From the NCBI GenBank assembly GCA_018524345.1, contig JADQAZ010000002.1, forward strand, positions 1,116,001 through 1,180,000: a DNA stretch of 64,000 nt, read 5' to 3'. Shown piece by piece: positions 9,267 to 18,115 of the stretch. Numbering within the stretch: the stretch's first letter is position 1; every line of letters begins with the position of its first letter. The notes beneath the pieces were generated by a model that ran no database searches, was not told the origin of the DNA, and saw nothing but the letters and a program-made list of their open reading frames with translations. The translations under genes were made by a program, and so were the position numbers. The DNA comes from Harenicola maris. Its GTDB lineage: Bacteria > Pseudomonadota > Alphaproteobacteria > Rhodobacterales > Rhodobacteraceae.

Positions 9267-9431
9267 ATGACGCGCAAACCCGAACCAACAGGGCCCACAA
9301 CAGGGGCGAAACCCGGCAAAACCAGCCGTGAAGACCGGTTGAAGGCCGCCTTGAAGGCCAATCTTGCGCGACGCAAAACACAAGCCAAGGCCCGCGCAGC
9401 GGGACCGACGGGCAAGCAGGTAGAAGAGTAG
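9267..9431 (+). CDS. Small basic hypothetical protein upstream of murA
   Basis: A 54-residue, Lys/Arg/Ala-rich protein starting MTRKPEPTGPTTG and ending KQVEE, preceded by AGAGGAAA about 4 bp before the ATG. It ends 9 bp before murA and is probably in its operon. Short basic proteins at this position are seen in related Rhodobacteraceae as far as I recall. Its function is unknown. Confidence 0.65.
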   Translation: MTRKPEPTGPTTGAKPGKTSREDRLKAALKANLARRKTQAKARAAGPTGKQVEE

Positions 9432-9440
9432 GGCGCAGGC

Positions 9441-10715
9441 ATGGACAGGATCGTAGTAACGGGCGGGGCGGAGCTTAACGGCGAAATTCCGATTTCGGGG
9501 GCGAAGAACGCCTGTTTGACGCTGATGCCGGCGACCTTGCTTTGCGAGGAGCCTTTGACGCTTACCAATGCGCCGCGCCTGTCCGACATCAAGACGATGA
9601 CGGAACTGTTGCAATCCCTTGGCGCCGAGGTGACCAGCCTGAACGATGGGTCGGTTCTGGCGATGTCCTCGCATAACATTGATAACCTGACCGCCGATTA
9701 TGACATCGTGCGTAAGATGCGGGCCTCGATCCTCGTGCTGGGGCCGATGCTGGCGCGCTATGGGCAGGCGGTTGTCTCCCTGCCGGGCGGTTGCGCCATT
9801 GGCGCGCGGCCGGTTGATTTGCACCTGAAGGCCCTAGAGGCCATGGGCGCGGAGCTTGACCTGCGCGACGGCTATGTCCACGCCAAGGCGCCCGGCGGGC
9901 GGCTTAAGGGCGCTGTGGTCGAGTTTCCCTTTGCCTCCGTTGGTGCGACAGAGAACGCCCTGTTGGCCGCGACGCTGGCTAAGGGCACGACCGTGATCAA
10001 GAACGCCGCGCGCGAGCCCGAGATCGTCGATCTGGCGCAGTGTCTGCGCAAGATGGGCGCGCAGATTCAGGGCGAGGGCAGCGAAGAGATTGCCATTCAG
10101 GGCGTTGACCGGTTGAACGGCGCGACCCACCCCGTTGTGACCGACCGGATCGAACTGGGCACCTATATGCTGGCCCCTGCGATAGCGGGCGGCGAGGTTG
10201 AACTGCTCGGCGGGCGGATGGATCTGGTTGAGGCCTTTGCCGAGAAACTGGACGCCGCCGATATCAGCGTGACGCAGACCGCGCGCGGCCTGAAGGTCAA
10301 GCGCAACAATGGCCGTGTGAAGGCCGTGGATGTGGTGACAGAGCCCTTCCCCGGCTTCCCCACCGACCTTCAGGCGCAGATGATGGCCCTGATGTGCACG
10401 GCGCAGGGCAAGAGCGTGCTGGAAGAGAAAATCTTCGAGAACCGCTTTATGCATGCGCCCGAGTTGATCCGCATGGGCGCGGATATCGATGTGCAGGGCG
10501 GCCATGCCACCGTGACGGGGGTAGAGCAGCTTAAGGGCGCGCCTGTGATGGCGACGGACCTTCGCGCCTCTGTCTCCTTGATTCTGGCGGGGCTGGCGGC
10601 GCAGGGGGAAACGGTTGTGTCCCGCGTCTATCACCTTGATCGCGGGTATGAGCGGCTGGAAGACAAGCTGCGGGCCTGCGGCGCGAAAGTGGAGCGTATT
10701 CAGGGCGATGACTGA
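9441..10715 (+). CDS. murA: UDP-N-acetylglucosamine 1-carboxyvinyltransferase (MurA)
   Basis: Cytoplasmic enzyme of 424 residues that transfers enolpyruvate from PEP to UDP-GlcNAc, the first committed step of peptidoglycan synthesis. The N-terminus [28 protein letters not shown] repeat, the active-site loop [13 protein letters not shown] with Cys near residue 117 (the fosfomycin target), and ATENALLAA are visible. The length matches the family. The stop overlaps the start of the DUF2948 gene by 8 bp, which suggests coupled translation. Confidence 0.97.
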   Translation: MDRIVVTGGAELNGEIPISGAKNACLTLMPATLLCEEPLTLTNAPRLSDIKTMTELLQSLGAEVTSLNDGSVLAMSSHNIDNLTADYDIVRKMRASILVLGPMLARYGQAVVSLPGGCAIGARPVDLHLKALEAMGAELDLRDGYVHAKAPGGRLKGAVVEFPFASVGATENALLAATLAKGTTVIKNAAREPEIVDLAQCLRKMGAQIQGEGSEEIAIQGVDRLNGATHPVVTDRIELGTYMLAPAIAGGEVELLGGRMDLVEAFAEKLDAADISVTQTARGLKVKRNNGRVKAVDVVTEPFPGFPTDLQAQMMALMCTAQGKSVLEEKIFENRFMHAPELIRMGADIDVQGGHATVTGVEQLKGAPVMATDLRASVSLILAGLAAQGETVVSRVYHLDRGYERLEDKLRACGAKVERIQGDD

Positions 10716-11181
10716 CGCAAGGTTCGAAGACGGCGGGGAGCTTCCCCTTTACTTGAAGGCGCTTGACGAGGGCGCGGTCGAGGTTGTCTCGGCGCTTGCG
10801 CAGGACGCGGTGTTCCCGATCACCGAGATGAAATGGGACCGCAGGCAGCGCACCCTTGCGCTCCTGCTCAACCGGTTCCGGTGGGAAGACAAGGCCAATG
10901 CGGAAAAACGCGGGCGTCCCTATGAGCGGGTGCAATCGGTTCTGTTGATTTCCGACGTTTTGAAGGTGTCCTCCCAAGGGATCGATCGCAATGATCCCGA
11001 TACGATTTTGTCCCTGCTTTCCCTGACTTGGACGGCAGGGGAGGATGGCACAGGGCGGCTTGAGCTGATCCTTGCGGGGGACGGCGCGATAGCGGCAGAG
11101 GTCGAGTGCCTCGACCTTGTTCTCAAGGATGTCACGCGGCCCTACAAGGCCCCGTCGGGCAAGGCGCCCGGCCACGAATGA
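10708..11181 (+). CDS. DUF2948 family protein
   Basis: A 157-residue protein of the alphaproteobacterial DUF2948 family, recognised by its position after murA and features such as [23 protein letters not shown]. It looks soluble, with no signal or membrane segment. The start ATG at 10708 overlaps the murA end, and its stop overlaps the next start (ATGA at 11178). The conserved link with murA suggests an envelope or growth role, but no biochemical function is known to me. Confidence 0.82.
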   Translation: MTDARFEDGGELPLYLKALDEGAVEVVSALAQDAVFPITEMKWDRRQRTLALLLNRFRWEDKANAEKRGRPYERVQSVLLISDVLKVSSQGIDRNDPDTILSLLSLTWTAGEDGTGRLELILAGDGAIAAEVECLDLVLKDVTRPYKAPSGKAPGHE

Positions 11182-11699
11182 GCGTTCTGTCGGTGCGCCA
11201 GCTTGGGCTGGAGGACACCGAAGCCTCGCGGGCTTTGCGCCTTGAGGCGCTGCGCGATTTCCCCGAGGCCTTTGGCGGCGACTACGCGGAGGAGGCCAAA
11301 TGGCCTGTCTCGGAGTTTTGCAGACGTCTGCAATCGCGCACGGTTCTTGGCGGCTTTATGGGCGATACTTTGGCGGGCAGCCTGTCCTTAGGCGAGGGCA
11401 GCGGAAAGATGGCGCACCGCGGGTTTGTTGCTGGCGTCTATGTCACCCCTGCCGCGCAGGGCGGCGGATTGGCGCAGATGATCTGGGATCGCACGGTGGA
11501 TCTGGCGCGGGCGCGCGGGGTGCAACAGCTTGAGCTTTGCGTCTCCGAAGACAGCCCGCGTGCGGTGGCGTTTTATCGGCGGCAGGGCTGCGAGGAGATC
11601 GGCCGCGTGCCGCGCGCGCTCTGTGTCGGGGGCCGGTATATCGCGGAGTTGCAGCTGGTCTTGCCCCTAAGTCTTGAGACCCCGCGCCCTGCGGGGTAA
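11178..11699 (+). CDS. GNAT family N-acetyltransferase
   Basis: A 173-residue acetyltransferase with the GNAT fold. Motif A is seen as FVAGVYVTPAAQGGGLAQMI (acetyl-CoA pyrophosphate loop Q-x-x-G-x-G/A type), followed by LELCVSEDSPRAVAFYRRQGCEEIG. The substrate cannot be predicted. It is translationally coupled to the DUF2948 gene upstream through an ATGA overlap and lies 21 bp before hisD. Confidence 0.86.
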   Translation: MSVLSVRQLGLEDTEASRALRLEALRDFPEAFGGDYAEEAKWPVSEFCRRLQSRTVLGGFMGDTLAGSLSLGEGSGKMAHRGFVAGVYVTPAAQGGGLAQMIWDRTVDLARARGVQQLELCVSEDSPRAVAFYRRQGCEEIGRVPRALCVGGRYIAELQLVLPLSLETPRPAG

Positions 11700-11720
11700 G
11701 AGGCATCAAAGGGGACCGAT

Positions 11721-13025
11721 ATGCCTGTTTTTCTTGAGACTTCCGCCGCCACTTTCGAGAGCGATTTCACCGACCTGCTGAATGCAAAGCGCGAGGATTC
11801 GCCCGATGTGGATGCGGTTGTGGCCGGGATCATTGCCGATGTCCGCAGCCGCGGCGATGCGGCGGTGATCGAGCTGACGTCAAAGTTCGACAAGCTGGAC
11901 CTGACGCCTGAAACCCTTGCCTTTACCTCCGCCGAAATCGACGCCGCCTGCGAGGCCGTGCCCGTGGCAGAGCGCGATGCGCTGGAACTCGCCGCCGCAC
12001 GGATCAGGGCCTATCACGAGCGGCAGGTGCCGCAGGATCAAAGTTGGACCGACGCGGCAGGGGCGACGCTCGGCTGGCGTTGGGGGCCTGTTTCGGCGGC
12101 GGGGCTATATGTGCCCGGCGGGCTGGCCTCCTATCCGTCGAGCGTGTTGATGAATGCGATTCCGGCGGCTGTTGCGGGGGTGGAGCGGCTGGTGATTACG
12201 GCGCCCACACCGGGGGGCGTATCGAACCCTCTGGTGCTGCTTGCGGCGCGGCTGTCGGGGGTGGACACGGTCTATCGCATCGGCGGGGCGCAGGCGATTG
12301 CGGCCTTGGCCTATGGCACGCAAGCCGTTGCGCCTGTTGATAAAATCACCGGACCGGGCAATGCCTTTGTCGCCGCGGCCAAGCGGCGGGTCTTTGGCAA
12401 GGTGGGCATCGATATGATCGCGGGCCCCTCGGAAATTCTGGTCATCGGGGACGGCTCGGTTGACCCCGATTGGGTGGCGATTGACCTGCTGTCGCAGGCC
12501 GAGCATGACGAGAGCGCGCAGTCGATCCTGATCACCACCGATGCCGCTTATGGCCGCGCCGTGGCCGAGGCCGTGGAGGCGCGGTTGCAGGTGTTGGAGC
12601 GGCGCGCGATTGCGCAAGCAAGCTGGCGCGATTTTGGCGCGGTGATCGTGGTGGATGATCTGGAGCAGGCGGCGGCCCTGTCCGACCGTATCGCGCCGGA
12701 GCATCTGGAACTCTGCGTGGAGGAGGCCGACGCGCTGGCGGGGCGGATCAAACACGCGGGCGCGATCTTTATCGGCGCATGGACGCCGGAGGCGATTGGC
12801 GACTACGTTGGCGGGCCGAACCACGTCCTGCCAACGGCGCGATCTGCAAGGTTTTCCAGTGGGTTGTCCGTCATGGACTTTGTCAAGCGCACCACCTTGG
12901 CCCGCATGACCCCCGAGGCCCTGAAGGCCATCGGCCCGGCGGCAGAGGTGCTTGCCAAGTCGGAAAGCCTTGAGGCGCACGGGCTGTCCGTTCGGGCGCG
13001 GCTGGATCGTTTGAACGAGGAATAG
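11721..13025 (+). CDS. hisD: Histidinol dehydrogenase
   Basis: A 434-residue, zinc-dependent enzyme that oxidises L-histidinol to L-histidine in two NAD-linked steps, the last reaction of histidine synthesis. Family signatures include GLYVPGGLASYPSSVLMNAI, KITGPGNAFVAAAKR, IDMIAGPSE and DLLSQAEHDESAQ, whose Gln/His bind the metal and substrate. The length is normal. In related genomes hisD is usually followed closely by the UPF0262 gene; here about 4.6 kb of accessory DNA separates them. Confidence 0.97.
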   Translation: MPVFLETSAATFESDFTDLLNAKREDSPDVDAVVAGIIADVRSRGDAAVIELTSKFDKLDLTPETLAFTSAEIDAACEAVPVAERDALELAAARIRAYHERQVPQDQSWTDAAGATLGWRWGPVSAAGLYVPGGLASYPSSVLMNAIPAAVAGVERLVITAPTPGGVSNPLVLLAARLSGVDTVYRIGGAQAIAALAYGTQAVAPVDKITGPGNAFVAAAKRRVFGKVGIDMIAGPSEILVIGDGSVDPDWVAIDLLSQAEHDESAQSILITTDAAYGRAVAEAVEARLQVLERRAIAQASWRDFGAVIVVDDLEQAAALSDRIAPEHLELCVEEADALAGRIKHAGAIFIGAWTPEAIGDYVGGPNHVLPTARSARFSSGLSVMDFVKRTTLARMTPEALKAIGPAAEVLAKSESLEAHGLSVRARLDRLNEE

Positions 13026-13029
13026 GCAG

Positions 13030-13935
13030 ATGGCGGCGAACACGCTCGAGATCTTTTTCGTCGATGGCAATCCCGAGGGCGTGTTGACGGCAGAGGTTTT
13101 TGGCTGGACCGGGCATGTGTTGCGAATTCCGCGGGTGCGCCTTTCGGACGGGCTTCGGCGGGTCGAGGCAAGCTACACCGGTGTTTACCTTCTTTTCGGC
13201 GAGGAAGAGGGGGAGTTGAAGACCTACGTTGGCGAGGGTGAAAACGTTGCGCGCCGGATCAAGGACCATGACGCCAAAAAGGACTGGTGGAGCGAGGCGT
13301 TTTTGATCACCTCGTCGAACGACGGGCTGCATAAGGCCCATGTGAAATACCTTGAGTCGCGGATTGTTGAGGTCATTGCTGCCGCAGGGCAGGCGGTGTT
13401 GGAGAACGGGAATATCCCGCCGCGCAGTTCGATGAACGAAGCCGCGATCGCCAATATGGAAGATTTCCTTGAGACGGCGACGATGGTCGTTGCGGCCTTG
13501 GGGCAAAAGATTTTCCGCAACCCGAAACGCAGCAGTGACAGTGCCCGCAAGGCCAATGACAGGCCGGGCACGCGGTTTGTTTTGACCTCGGAGCGCACGG
13601 GTGTCAGCGGTGTGGCGGAGTTGCAGGGATCGGATTTCATCGTGCTGGAAGGCTCCATCGGGCGGTCTCATTGGGCGTCGCAAGCTGCTGTTACCCATAG
13701 CTATGCAGCATTATTCAATAAATTGGTTAACGAAGGCATCTTGGAGCGCACGGGGGATCAAACCGTGTTCCGGCGCGACTATGCGTTTAAAAGCCCGTCT
13801 GCAGCGGGCGCGGTGTTGTTTGGGCGAAACTGTAACGGGCGCACCTCTTGGCACGTTGAAACGGACGGGCGCAGCTATGCACAATGGGAAGAAGACGAGC
13901 TTTCTGAGGCACTTAGTGGAGAAGACAATGACTGA
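13030..13935 (+). CDS. GIY-YIG nuclease family protein with C-terminal DUF4357
   Basis: A 301-residue protein. The N-terminal half has a GIY-YIG-like core (YTGVYLLFG near residue 49, [16 protein letters not shown] near 65, then a Glu in LESRIVEV near 112). The C-terminal DUF4357 ends in [22 protein letters not shown]. This architecture occurs in accessory regions and is suspected to be nuclease-related. Only 4 bp separate it from hisD, and its stop overlaps the arsH start, so it is cotranscribed with both. Target and role are unknown. Confidence 0.8.
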   Translation: MAANTLEIFFVDGNPEGVLTAEVFGWTGHVLRIPRVRLSDGLRRVEASYTGVYLLFGEEEGELKTYVGEGENVARRIKDHDAKKDWWSEAFLITSSNDGLHKAHVKYLESRIVEVIAAAGQAVLENGNIPPRSSMNEAAIANMEDFLETATMVVAALGQKIFRNPKRSSDSARKANDRPGTRFVLTSERTGVSGVAELQGSDFIVLEGSIGRSHWASQAAVTHSYAALFNKLVNEGILERTGDQTVFRRDYAFKSPSAAGAVLFGRNCNGRTSWHVETDGRSYAQWEEDELSEALSGEDND

Positions 13936-14659
13936 CACACCGCAGCTGGATGAGGCGCATTTCGAGGCGGTGGATCCGGCGCCTCTGGTGGCGGCGGGGG
14001 ATGATGGGCATGCGCCGAAAATCCTTTGTTTATATGGCTCTTTGCGCGAGGAGAGCTATTCCCGCCGGATGAGCGAGGAGGCTATGCGCGTGCTCGAACG
14101 GCTCGGGGCGGAGCCGCGGATGTTCGACCCCTCCGGCCTGCCTTTGGTGGATGACAGTGCAGATGAAAACCACCCCAAAGTCAAAGAGTTACGCGATGCG
14201 GTGATGTGGTCCGAGGGGATGGTTTGGTGCAGCCCCGAGCGGCACGGGGCCATGACCGGCGTGATGAAGACACAGATCGACTGGATCCCGCTGGCCCCGA
14301 TCGGCGGTGTGCGCCCGACGCAGGGCAAGACCCTCGCCGTGATGCAGGTTGAGGGCGGCAGTCAATCTTTCAATACTGTCAATCAGTTACGGATACTTGG
14401 CCGCTGGATGCGGCTGGTGACGATTCCCAATCAATCCTCGGTTCCCAAGGCATGGCTGGAGTTCGAAAACGGGCGGATGAAACCCAGCCCGTTCTACAAC
14501 CGGATGGTCGATGTGATGGAGGAACTGGTGCGGTTTACCTATATGACGCGGGGCCGCAACGGGGCGCTTCTGGATCGCTATTCCGAGCGGGTGGAGAGCC
14601 GCGAGGCGCTGTCGAAACGGGTGAACCAGAAGGACGCGGTTCCGGCGGGAAAGCCCTAA
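13928..14659 (+). CDS. arsH: ArsH-type NADPH-dependent FMN reductase
   Basis: A 243-residue flavoprotein of the ArsH group. It shows the FMN phosphate loop [13 protein letters not shown] near residue 38 and [20 protein letters not shown] near residue 99, followed by the ArsH-type tail. ArsH proteins oxidise trivalent organoarsenicals or act as NADPH:FMN/quinone oxidoreductases. The start at 13928 overlaps the preceding stop. It is separate from the ArsR-ArsC fusion at 54948 and no other ars gene adjoins it. Confidence 0.88.
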   Translation: MTDTPQLDEAHFEAVDPAPLVAAGDDGHAPKILCLYGSLREESYSRRMSEEAMRVLERLGAEPRMFDPSGLPLVDDSADENHPKVKELRDAVMWSEGMVWCSPERHGAMTGVMKTQIDWIPLAPIGGVRPTQGKTLAVMQVEGGSQSFNTVNQLRILGRWMRLVTIPNQSSVPKAWLEFENGRMKPSPFYNRMVDVMEELVRFTYMTRGRNGALLDRYSERVESREALSKRVNQKDAVPAGKP

Positions 14660-14665
14660 AAACTT

Positions 14666-14695
14666 GATGCACAACTGATGCACATCCGATGCACA
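14666..14695. repeat. Three GATGCACA repeats with 11-bp spacing
   Basis: GATGCACA occurs at 14666, 14677 and 14688, exactly 11 bp apart, just past the arsH stop. This puts the copies on the same helical face, as in protein-binding arrays. No binding protein can be named. Confidence 0.5.
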
Positions 14696-14826
14696 GAGCG
14701 TATGCATGTTTTTGCAGATCGCTCGCCGCCCGCGCACAATTTGCGCCAGCAAATTGCCCGGCCCAACCGGGCGTGAGGCCCGTAGGGGCGATGCGGACGG
14801 GCGGGAGGGTTTGCTGGTTGGCGGGG

Positions 14827-15360
14827 TTAGGTGCTTGTGGAGCGTAGGCTTTGCGCCAGGTGCTTGGCGGTTACGAGGGCCTTTGCGCCGTGCAGGGGCC
14901 ATGTTTGGGTCAGCCCCTCGATGATCAGCAGAAGCGTGATTTTGGTCCCTTCGATCTCATCAAGGCCGGTGGCCTCGGCGGCGCGGGTTGCGACCTCTGC
15001 CTTGTGGCGTTCCAGCAGGGCGCGCAGGGGGGCGCTTGTGGGGTCGGCGGCGACGGCGGCGTGGAAGAGGCAGCCGTGGGCGGCCTCTGTCTCCATCCAT
15101 TGGCCGATGCGGGTGAGGATCGTGTTCAACGCCGCGCCCCTGTCCCGCGGCAGATCATCCAGGATGCGGGCGAGGTAGCGTTGGTGTCTGTTCTCCAGCG
15201 CGGCGAGGACCATTTCGGCGCGGGAGGGGGTGTATTTGTACAGGGTGCGCAGGCTGACACCTGCGGCGTCGCGCAGGTCCTCGACGCTGGGTTCGGCAAA
15301 GCCGTGTTCGGCGAAGGCGCTTTCCAGCCCGCTCGATATCTTGCGCATCATGTCGCTCAT
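14827..15360 (-). CDS. TetR family transcriptional regulator
   Basis: A 177-residue repressor-type protein. The N-terminal helix-turn-helix is visible as PSVEDLRDAAGVSLRTLYKYTPSRAEM in parts (residues 23-50), followed by a mostly helical ligand-binding domain containing GCLFHAAVAADP. It is divergent from the quinone oxidoreductase at 15431, with a 70-bp intergenic space holding a paired operator, so it most likely represses that gene and itself. The inducer is unknown, but a quinone or electrophile would fit the neighbour. Confidence 0.88.
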   Translation of the reverse strand: MSDMMRKISSGLESAFAEHGFAEPSVEDLRDAAGVSLRTLYKYTPSRAEMVLAALENRHQRYLARILDDLPRDRGAALNTILTRIGQWMETEAAHGCLFHAAVAADPTSAPLRALLERHKAEVATRAAEATGLDEIEGTKITLLLIIEGLTQTWPLHGAKALVTAKHLAQSLRSTST

Positions 15361-15369
15361 GCTTGACGC

Positions 15370-15415
15370 TGTAGAATGATCCCTCTACCCCCGCAAGTAG
15401 AGGATTCATTCTACA
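15370..15415. promoter_or_regulatory. Paired TetR operators between divergent genes
   Basis: Two 18-bp dyads of the form GTAGA-N8-TCTAC occur at 15371-15388 and 15397-15414. Together they also form a larger inverted repeat (19-bp arms, 2 mismatches, 8-bp spacer). They sit between the divergent starts of the TetR gene and the oxidoreductase, the expected place for repressor binding. Confidence 0.8.
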
Positions 15416-15430
15416 CCGGAGTTTTGCCTC

Positions 15431-16519
15431 ATGACCCATCCTGAACACAGCCCCCTTCCCGAGGTGATGAAGGCCGTGGTTCTGACCGGCCATGGCGGGT
15501 TTGACCGGCTTGAGTGGCGCGAGGATGTGCCGGTGCCGCGCCCGCAGGCGGGGGAGGTTTTGATCCGTGTCGGGGGATCGGCCCTGAACAATACGGACGT
15601 GAACACGCGCACGGGGTGGTATTCCAAGGCGGTGCGGGGCGACACGGGATCGGCGGCCAGCGGCGGGTATGACGGGGCCTCTGACGCGGATGGGGGCTGG
15701 GCCGGGGCGCTGAGCTTTCCGCGGATACAGGGGGCCGATTGTTGCGGGGTGATTGTGGCTGTGGGGCAGGGGCAGGACCCTGCGCGGATCGGGGAGCGGA
15801 TCTTGGTGCGGCCGATGTATCAGCCGGCGGGGGGAGAGCCAGATGCGCTGGCGACCTTCGGGTCGGAGCGCGACGGGGGCTTTGCGGAATATGCCTGTGT
15901 TGAGGGCGCGCAGGCGTTTCGGATCGTGAGCCCGCTGTCGGATGTGGAGATTGCCTCCTTTGCCTGCGCCTTTTCCACGGCGGAGGGGATGATCCAGCGG
16001 GCGGCGCTGGGCGCGGAGCGGGTTTTGATCACGGGGGCCTCGGGCGGTGTTGGCTCGGCGGCGGTGCAGCTGGCCAAGCGGCGCGGGGCCCATGTGACGG
16101 CGGTGACCAGCCCGTCCAAGATGGAGGCGCTGCGGGCATTGGGCGCGGATGCGGTGCTGGGGCGTGATGCGGCGCTGCCGGAGGGGGCGTTTGATGTGGT
16201 GCTTGATCTGGTTGGCGGGGCGCGCTGGGCCGATCTGCTGGAGGCTTTGGCGGTGCGGGGGCGTTATGTGACCTCTGGCGCGATTGCGGGGCCGATTGTG
16301 GAGCTGGACCTGCGCACGCTCTACCTTAAGGACCTGACGCTGGTGGGCAGCACGCGGCAGGATAGGGACGTTTTTGCCGATCTGGTGCGCTATATCGAGG
16401 CGGGGGAGATCAGGCCGACGCTCTGCGCGACCTATCCGTTGCGCGAGTTGCGGGCGGCGCAGGAGGCGTTTCTGGAGAAGAGCCATATGGGCAAGATCGG
16501 GATTGCCATTCCGGGGTGA
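15431..16519 (+). CDS. Zinc-type alcohol dehydrogenase/quinone oxidoreductase family protein
   Basis: A 362-residue medium-chain dehydrogenase/reductase. It has the GroES-like N-terminal domain (GEVLIRVGGSALNNTDVNTR) and a Rossmann nucleotide site GASGGVGSAAVQLAKRRG near residue 200, typical of NADPH-binding quinone reductases. The structural zinc cysteines of classical alcohol dehydrogenases are not seen. A role in reducing quinones or enones is inferred. Expression is probably controlled by the divergent TetR protein. Confidence 0.85.
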   Translation: MTHPEHSPLPEVMKAVVLTGHGGFDRLEWREDVPVPRPQAGEVLIRVGGSALNNTDVNTRTGWYSKAVRGDTGSAASGGYDGASDADGGWAGALSFPRIQGADCCGVIVAVGQGQDPARIGERILVRPMYQPAGGEPDALATFGSERDGGFAEYACVEGAQAFRIVSPLSDVEIASFACAFSTAEGMIQRAALGAERVLITGASGGVGSAAVQLAKRRGAHVTAVTSPSKMEALRALGADAVLGRDAALPEGAFDVVLDLVGGARWADLLEALAVRGRYVTSGAIAGPIVELDLRTLYLKDLTLVGSTRQDRDVFADLVRYIEAGEIRPTLCATYPLRELRAAQEAFLEKSHMGKIGIAIPG

Positions 16520-16635
16520 GGGCGGGTTTTCCAGCCTGCGGGAATTTTTTCGGGGGTATGTGAAACTTTTGAACAGGGGTCTTCGTGGTTATGGGTGTCG
16601 GCTTTGAAGTCGGCGCTGCAACCAAAAGGATTACC

Positions 16636-17487
16636 ATGTTTACTCGCACCACTTCGATTGCCGCTTTTGCGGCGCTTGTTTCCACCACTGCTTTGGCCGA
16701 CGGGCATGCCAATTTGATGGGCTATGCACTGGCTGGAGACGGGTCCCTGCTTGTGACGATGGAGAGTATTGCCGCGCCGGGGGAGGCCAAGACACATGAA
16801 CTCTCCGCCCGTCTGGATGCGATTGCCTATCGCCCTGTAACCGGCGATCTGCTGGGCTTTTCCCGTGAGGGCAAGATTTACGACGTGAATGCCGCGACCG
16901 GCGAGCTGTCCGACCTTGGCGCCGCCTTTGCCGAGGATGCAAAGATCGAGGGGCCTGCCGTGGCCTTTGATTTCAACAATGCGATTGATGCGGTGCGGGC
17001 GGTTGGCTCCGACGGGGCGAACCTTGTGTATTTCCCCGCCGATTTCGAGGGCGAGAATGCCAATACGGTGAAACGCTTTACCGACATGTTCTACGCCGAG
17101 GGTGACAGCAATGCGGGCAATGATCCGCTGATCTATGCCAATGCCTATACCAATGCGATTTCCGGCGCCAAGGCGGGCAGCACGGCGCAATATGCGCTGG
17201 ATGCGCGCAGCAATGCGCTGGTGACTGTGGGCAATAACGCGGGCAATCTGGGCACGGTTGGCGTTGTCACCGTGGGCGGCGAGGCGGTTGATCTGGTCTC
17301 TGCTGGCGGGTTCGACATTGTCTCCCCCGAGGAGGGGAGCGACATGGCCTATGCGGTGTTGCAGCTGGAGGGGGCCGAGACCTCGGGCCTTTATACCATC
17401 AACCTCGAGACCGCGGAGGCGACCCTGCTGTCCGATCTGGGCATGACGGGGATCAGCGGTTTCGCTGTTTCCATGGGCGGCATGTAA
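16636..17487 (+). CDS. Exported DUF4394 domain protein
   Basis: A 283-residue protein with a signal peptide (MFTRTTSIAAFAALVSTTALA) and a DUF4394-type body with repeats such as LDAIAYRPVTGDLLGFSREGKIYDV and AVAFDFNNAIDAVRAVG, suggestive of a beta-propeller-like fold in the periplasm. The ATG at 16636 follows AAAAGGA by 5 bp, so it is chosen over the upstream in-frame GTG. The function is unknown. Two strong dyads follow the gene. Confidence 0.8.
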   Translation: MFTRTTSIAAFAALVSTTALADGHANLMGYALAGDGSLLVTMESIAAPGEAKTHELSARLDAIAYRPVTGDLLGFSREGKIYDVNAATGELSDLGAAFAEDAKIEGPAVAFDFNNAIDAVRAVGSDGANLVYFPADFEGENANTVKRFTDMFYAEGDSNAGNDPLIYANAYTNAISGAKAGSTAQYALDARSNALVTVGNNAGNLGTVGVVTVGGEAVDLVSAGGFDIVSPEEGSDMAYAVLQLEGAETSGLYTINLETAEATLLSDLGMTGISGFAVSMGGM

Positions 17488-17509
17488 CGCAAAGGGTTGC
17501 GGTAGTTCC

Positions 17510-17544
17510 GGGCGGGTTTTCGCACTTTGTGCGAAAACCCGCCC
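17510..17544. terminator. Perfect 16-bp-stem hairpin (probable terminator)
   Basis: GGGCGGGTTTTCGCAC at 17510-17525 pairs perfectly with 17529-17544 across a 3-base loop. The T/A tract inside the stem lets it act on either strand. It follows the DUF4394 gene. Confidence 0.65.
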
Positions 17545-17547
17545 CTT

Positions 17548-17579
17548 GGCGGGGCCTGCGCATATGCGCAGGCCCCGCC
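17548..17579. terminator. Perfect 32-bp palindrome next to the terminator
   Basis: The two 16-bp arms, 17548-17563 and 17564-17579, are exact complements with no spacer (centre CATATG). It lies 3 bp from the first hairpin. There is no T-run, so it may be a second structural terminator or a repetitive palindrome rather than a classical one. Confidence 0.5.
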
Positions 17580-17632
17580 GTTGCGTAACCATGGAGGGCG
17601 GTTTATCACCGTTGAAACCATGGAGCGTGCCA

Positions 17633-18112
17633 GTGACTCGTATTAGCCATATTGAGATCGACGACGCCAACCTGCCTCCGCCCACGCCCGAGATCGAGCA
17701 AGAGCGCAGGGTGGCGGTTTTTGACCTGCTTGAGGACAATTCTTTTGCCCTTGCGCCGCGCGAGGGTGCGCCGGTGCCCGAGGGGCCGTTTCGCCTTGGC
17801 CTTGCGATCCGCGAGCGGCGTTTGGTGTTTGATCTGGCCGATGAGGGGGAGGCCAAGGTGGGGGAATTTCACCTGTCGCTTTCGCCCTTCCGGCAGGTTG
17901 TTAAGGATTACTACCAGATCTGCGAGAGCTACTTCGACGCGGTGAAAAAGCTTCCGCCCAGCCAGATCGAGGCCATTGATATGGCGCGGCGCGGCATTCA
18001 CAACGAGGGCGCCCGGGTGCTGCAGGAGCGGCTGGAGGGCAAGGCCGAGGTGGATGACATGACCGCGCGGCGTTTGTTCACCCTTATTTGCGTTCTGCAT
18101 TTCGGGGGCTGA
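17633..18112 (+). CDS. UPF0262 family protein
   Basis: A 159-residue soluble protein of the alphaproteobacterial UPF0262 family, with RISHIEIDD at the N-terminus, the repeated-acid segment TPEIEQERRVAVFDL, and SPFRQVVKDYYQICESYFDAV. The GTG at 17633 follows GGAG by 7 bp and gives the family's normal N-terminus. Its function is unknown. It is followed after 3 bp by a phosphatase gene, an arrangement common in Rhodobacteraceae. Confidence 0.85.
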   Translation: MTRISHIEIDDANLPPPTPEIEQERRVAVFDLLEDNSFALAPREGAPVPEGPFRLGLAIRERRLVFDLADEGEAKVGEFHLSLSPFRQVVKDYYQICESYFDAVKKLPPSQIEAIDMARRGIHNEGARVLQERLEGKAEVDDMTARRLFTLICVLHFGG

Positions 18113-18115
18113 CGG

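Noticed and set aside
12105..13070. Long open frame on the minus strand opposite hisD
   Set aside because: It lies entirely opposite a clear hisD, has His/Arg/Gly-rich low-complexity composition, and arises from GC-rich codon bias.
14666..14695. CRISPR-like repeat
   Set aside because: 8-bp repeats with 3-bp spacers are far too short for a CRISPR array, and no cas genes are present. No CRISPR array was seen in the window.
15155..16486. Minus-strand frame of 443 codons opposite the quinone oxidoreductase
   Set aside because: Arg/Pro-rich shadow of a real gene on the plus strand; no domain and no ribosome binding site.
16432..17856. Minus-strand frame of 474 codons across DUF4394 and the terminators
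   Set aside because: It reads through two perfect hairpins and opposes two real genes; not protein-like.
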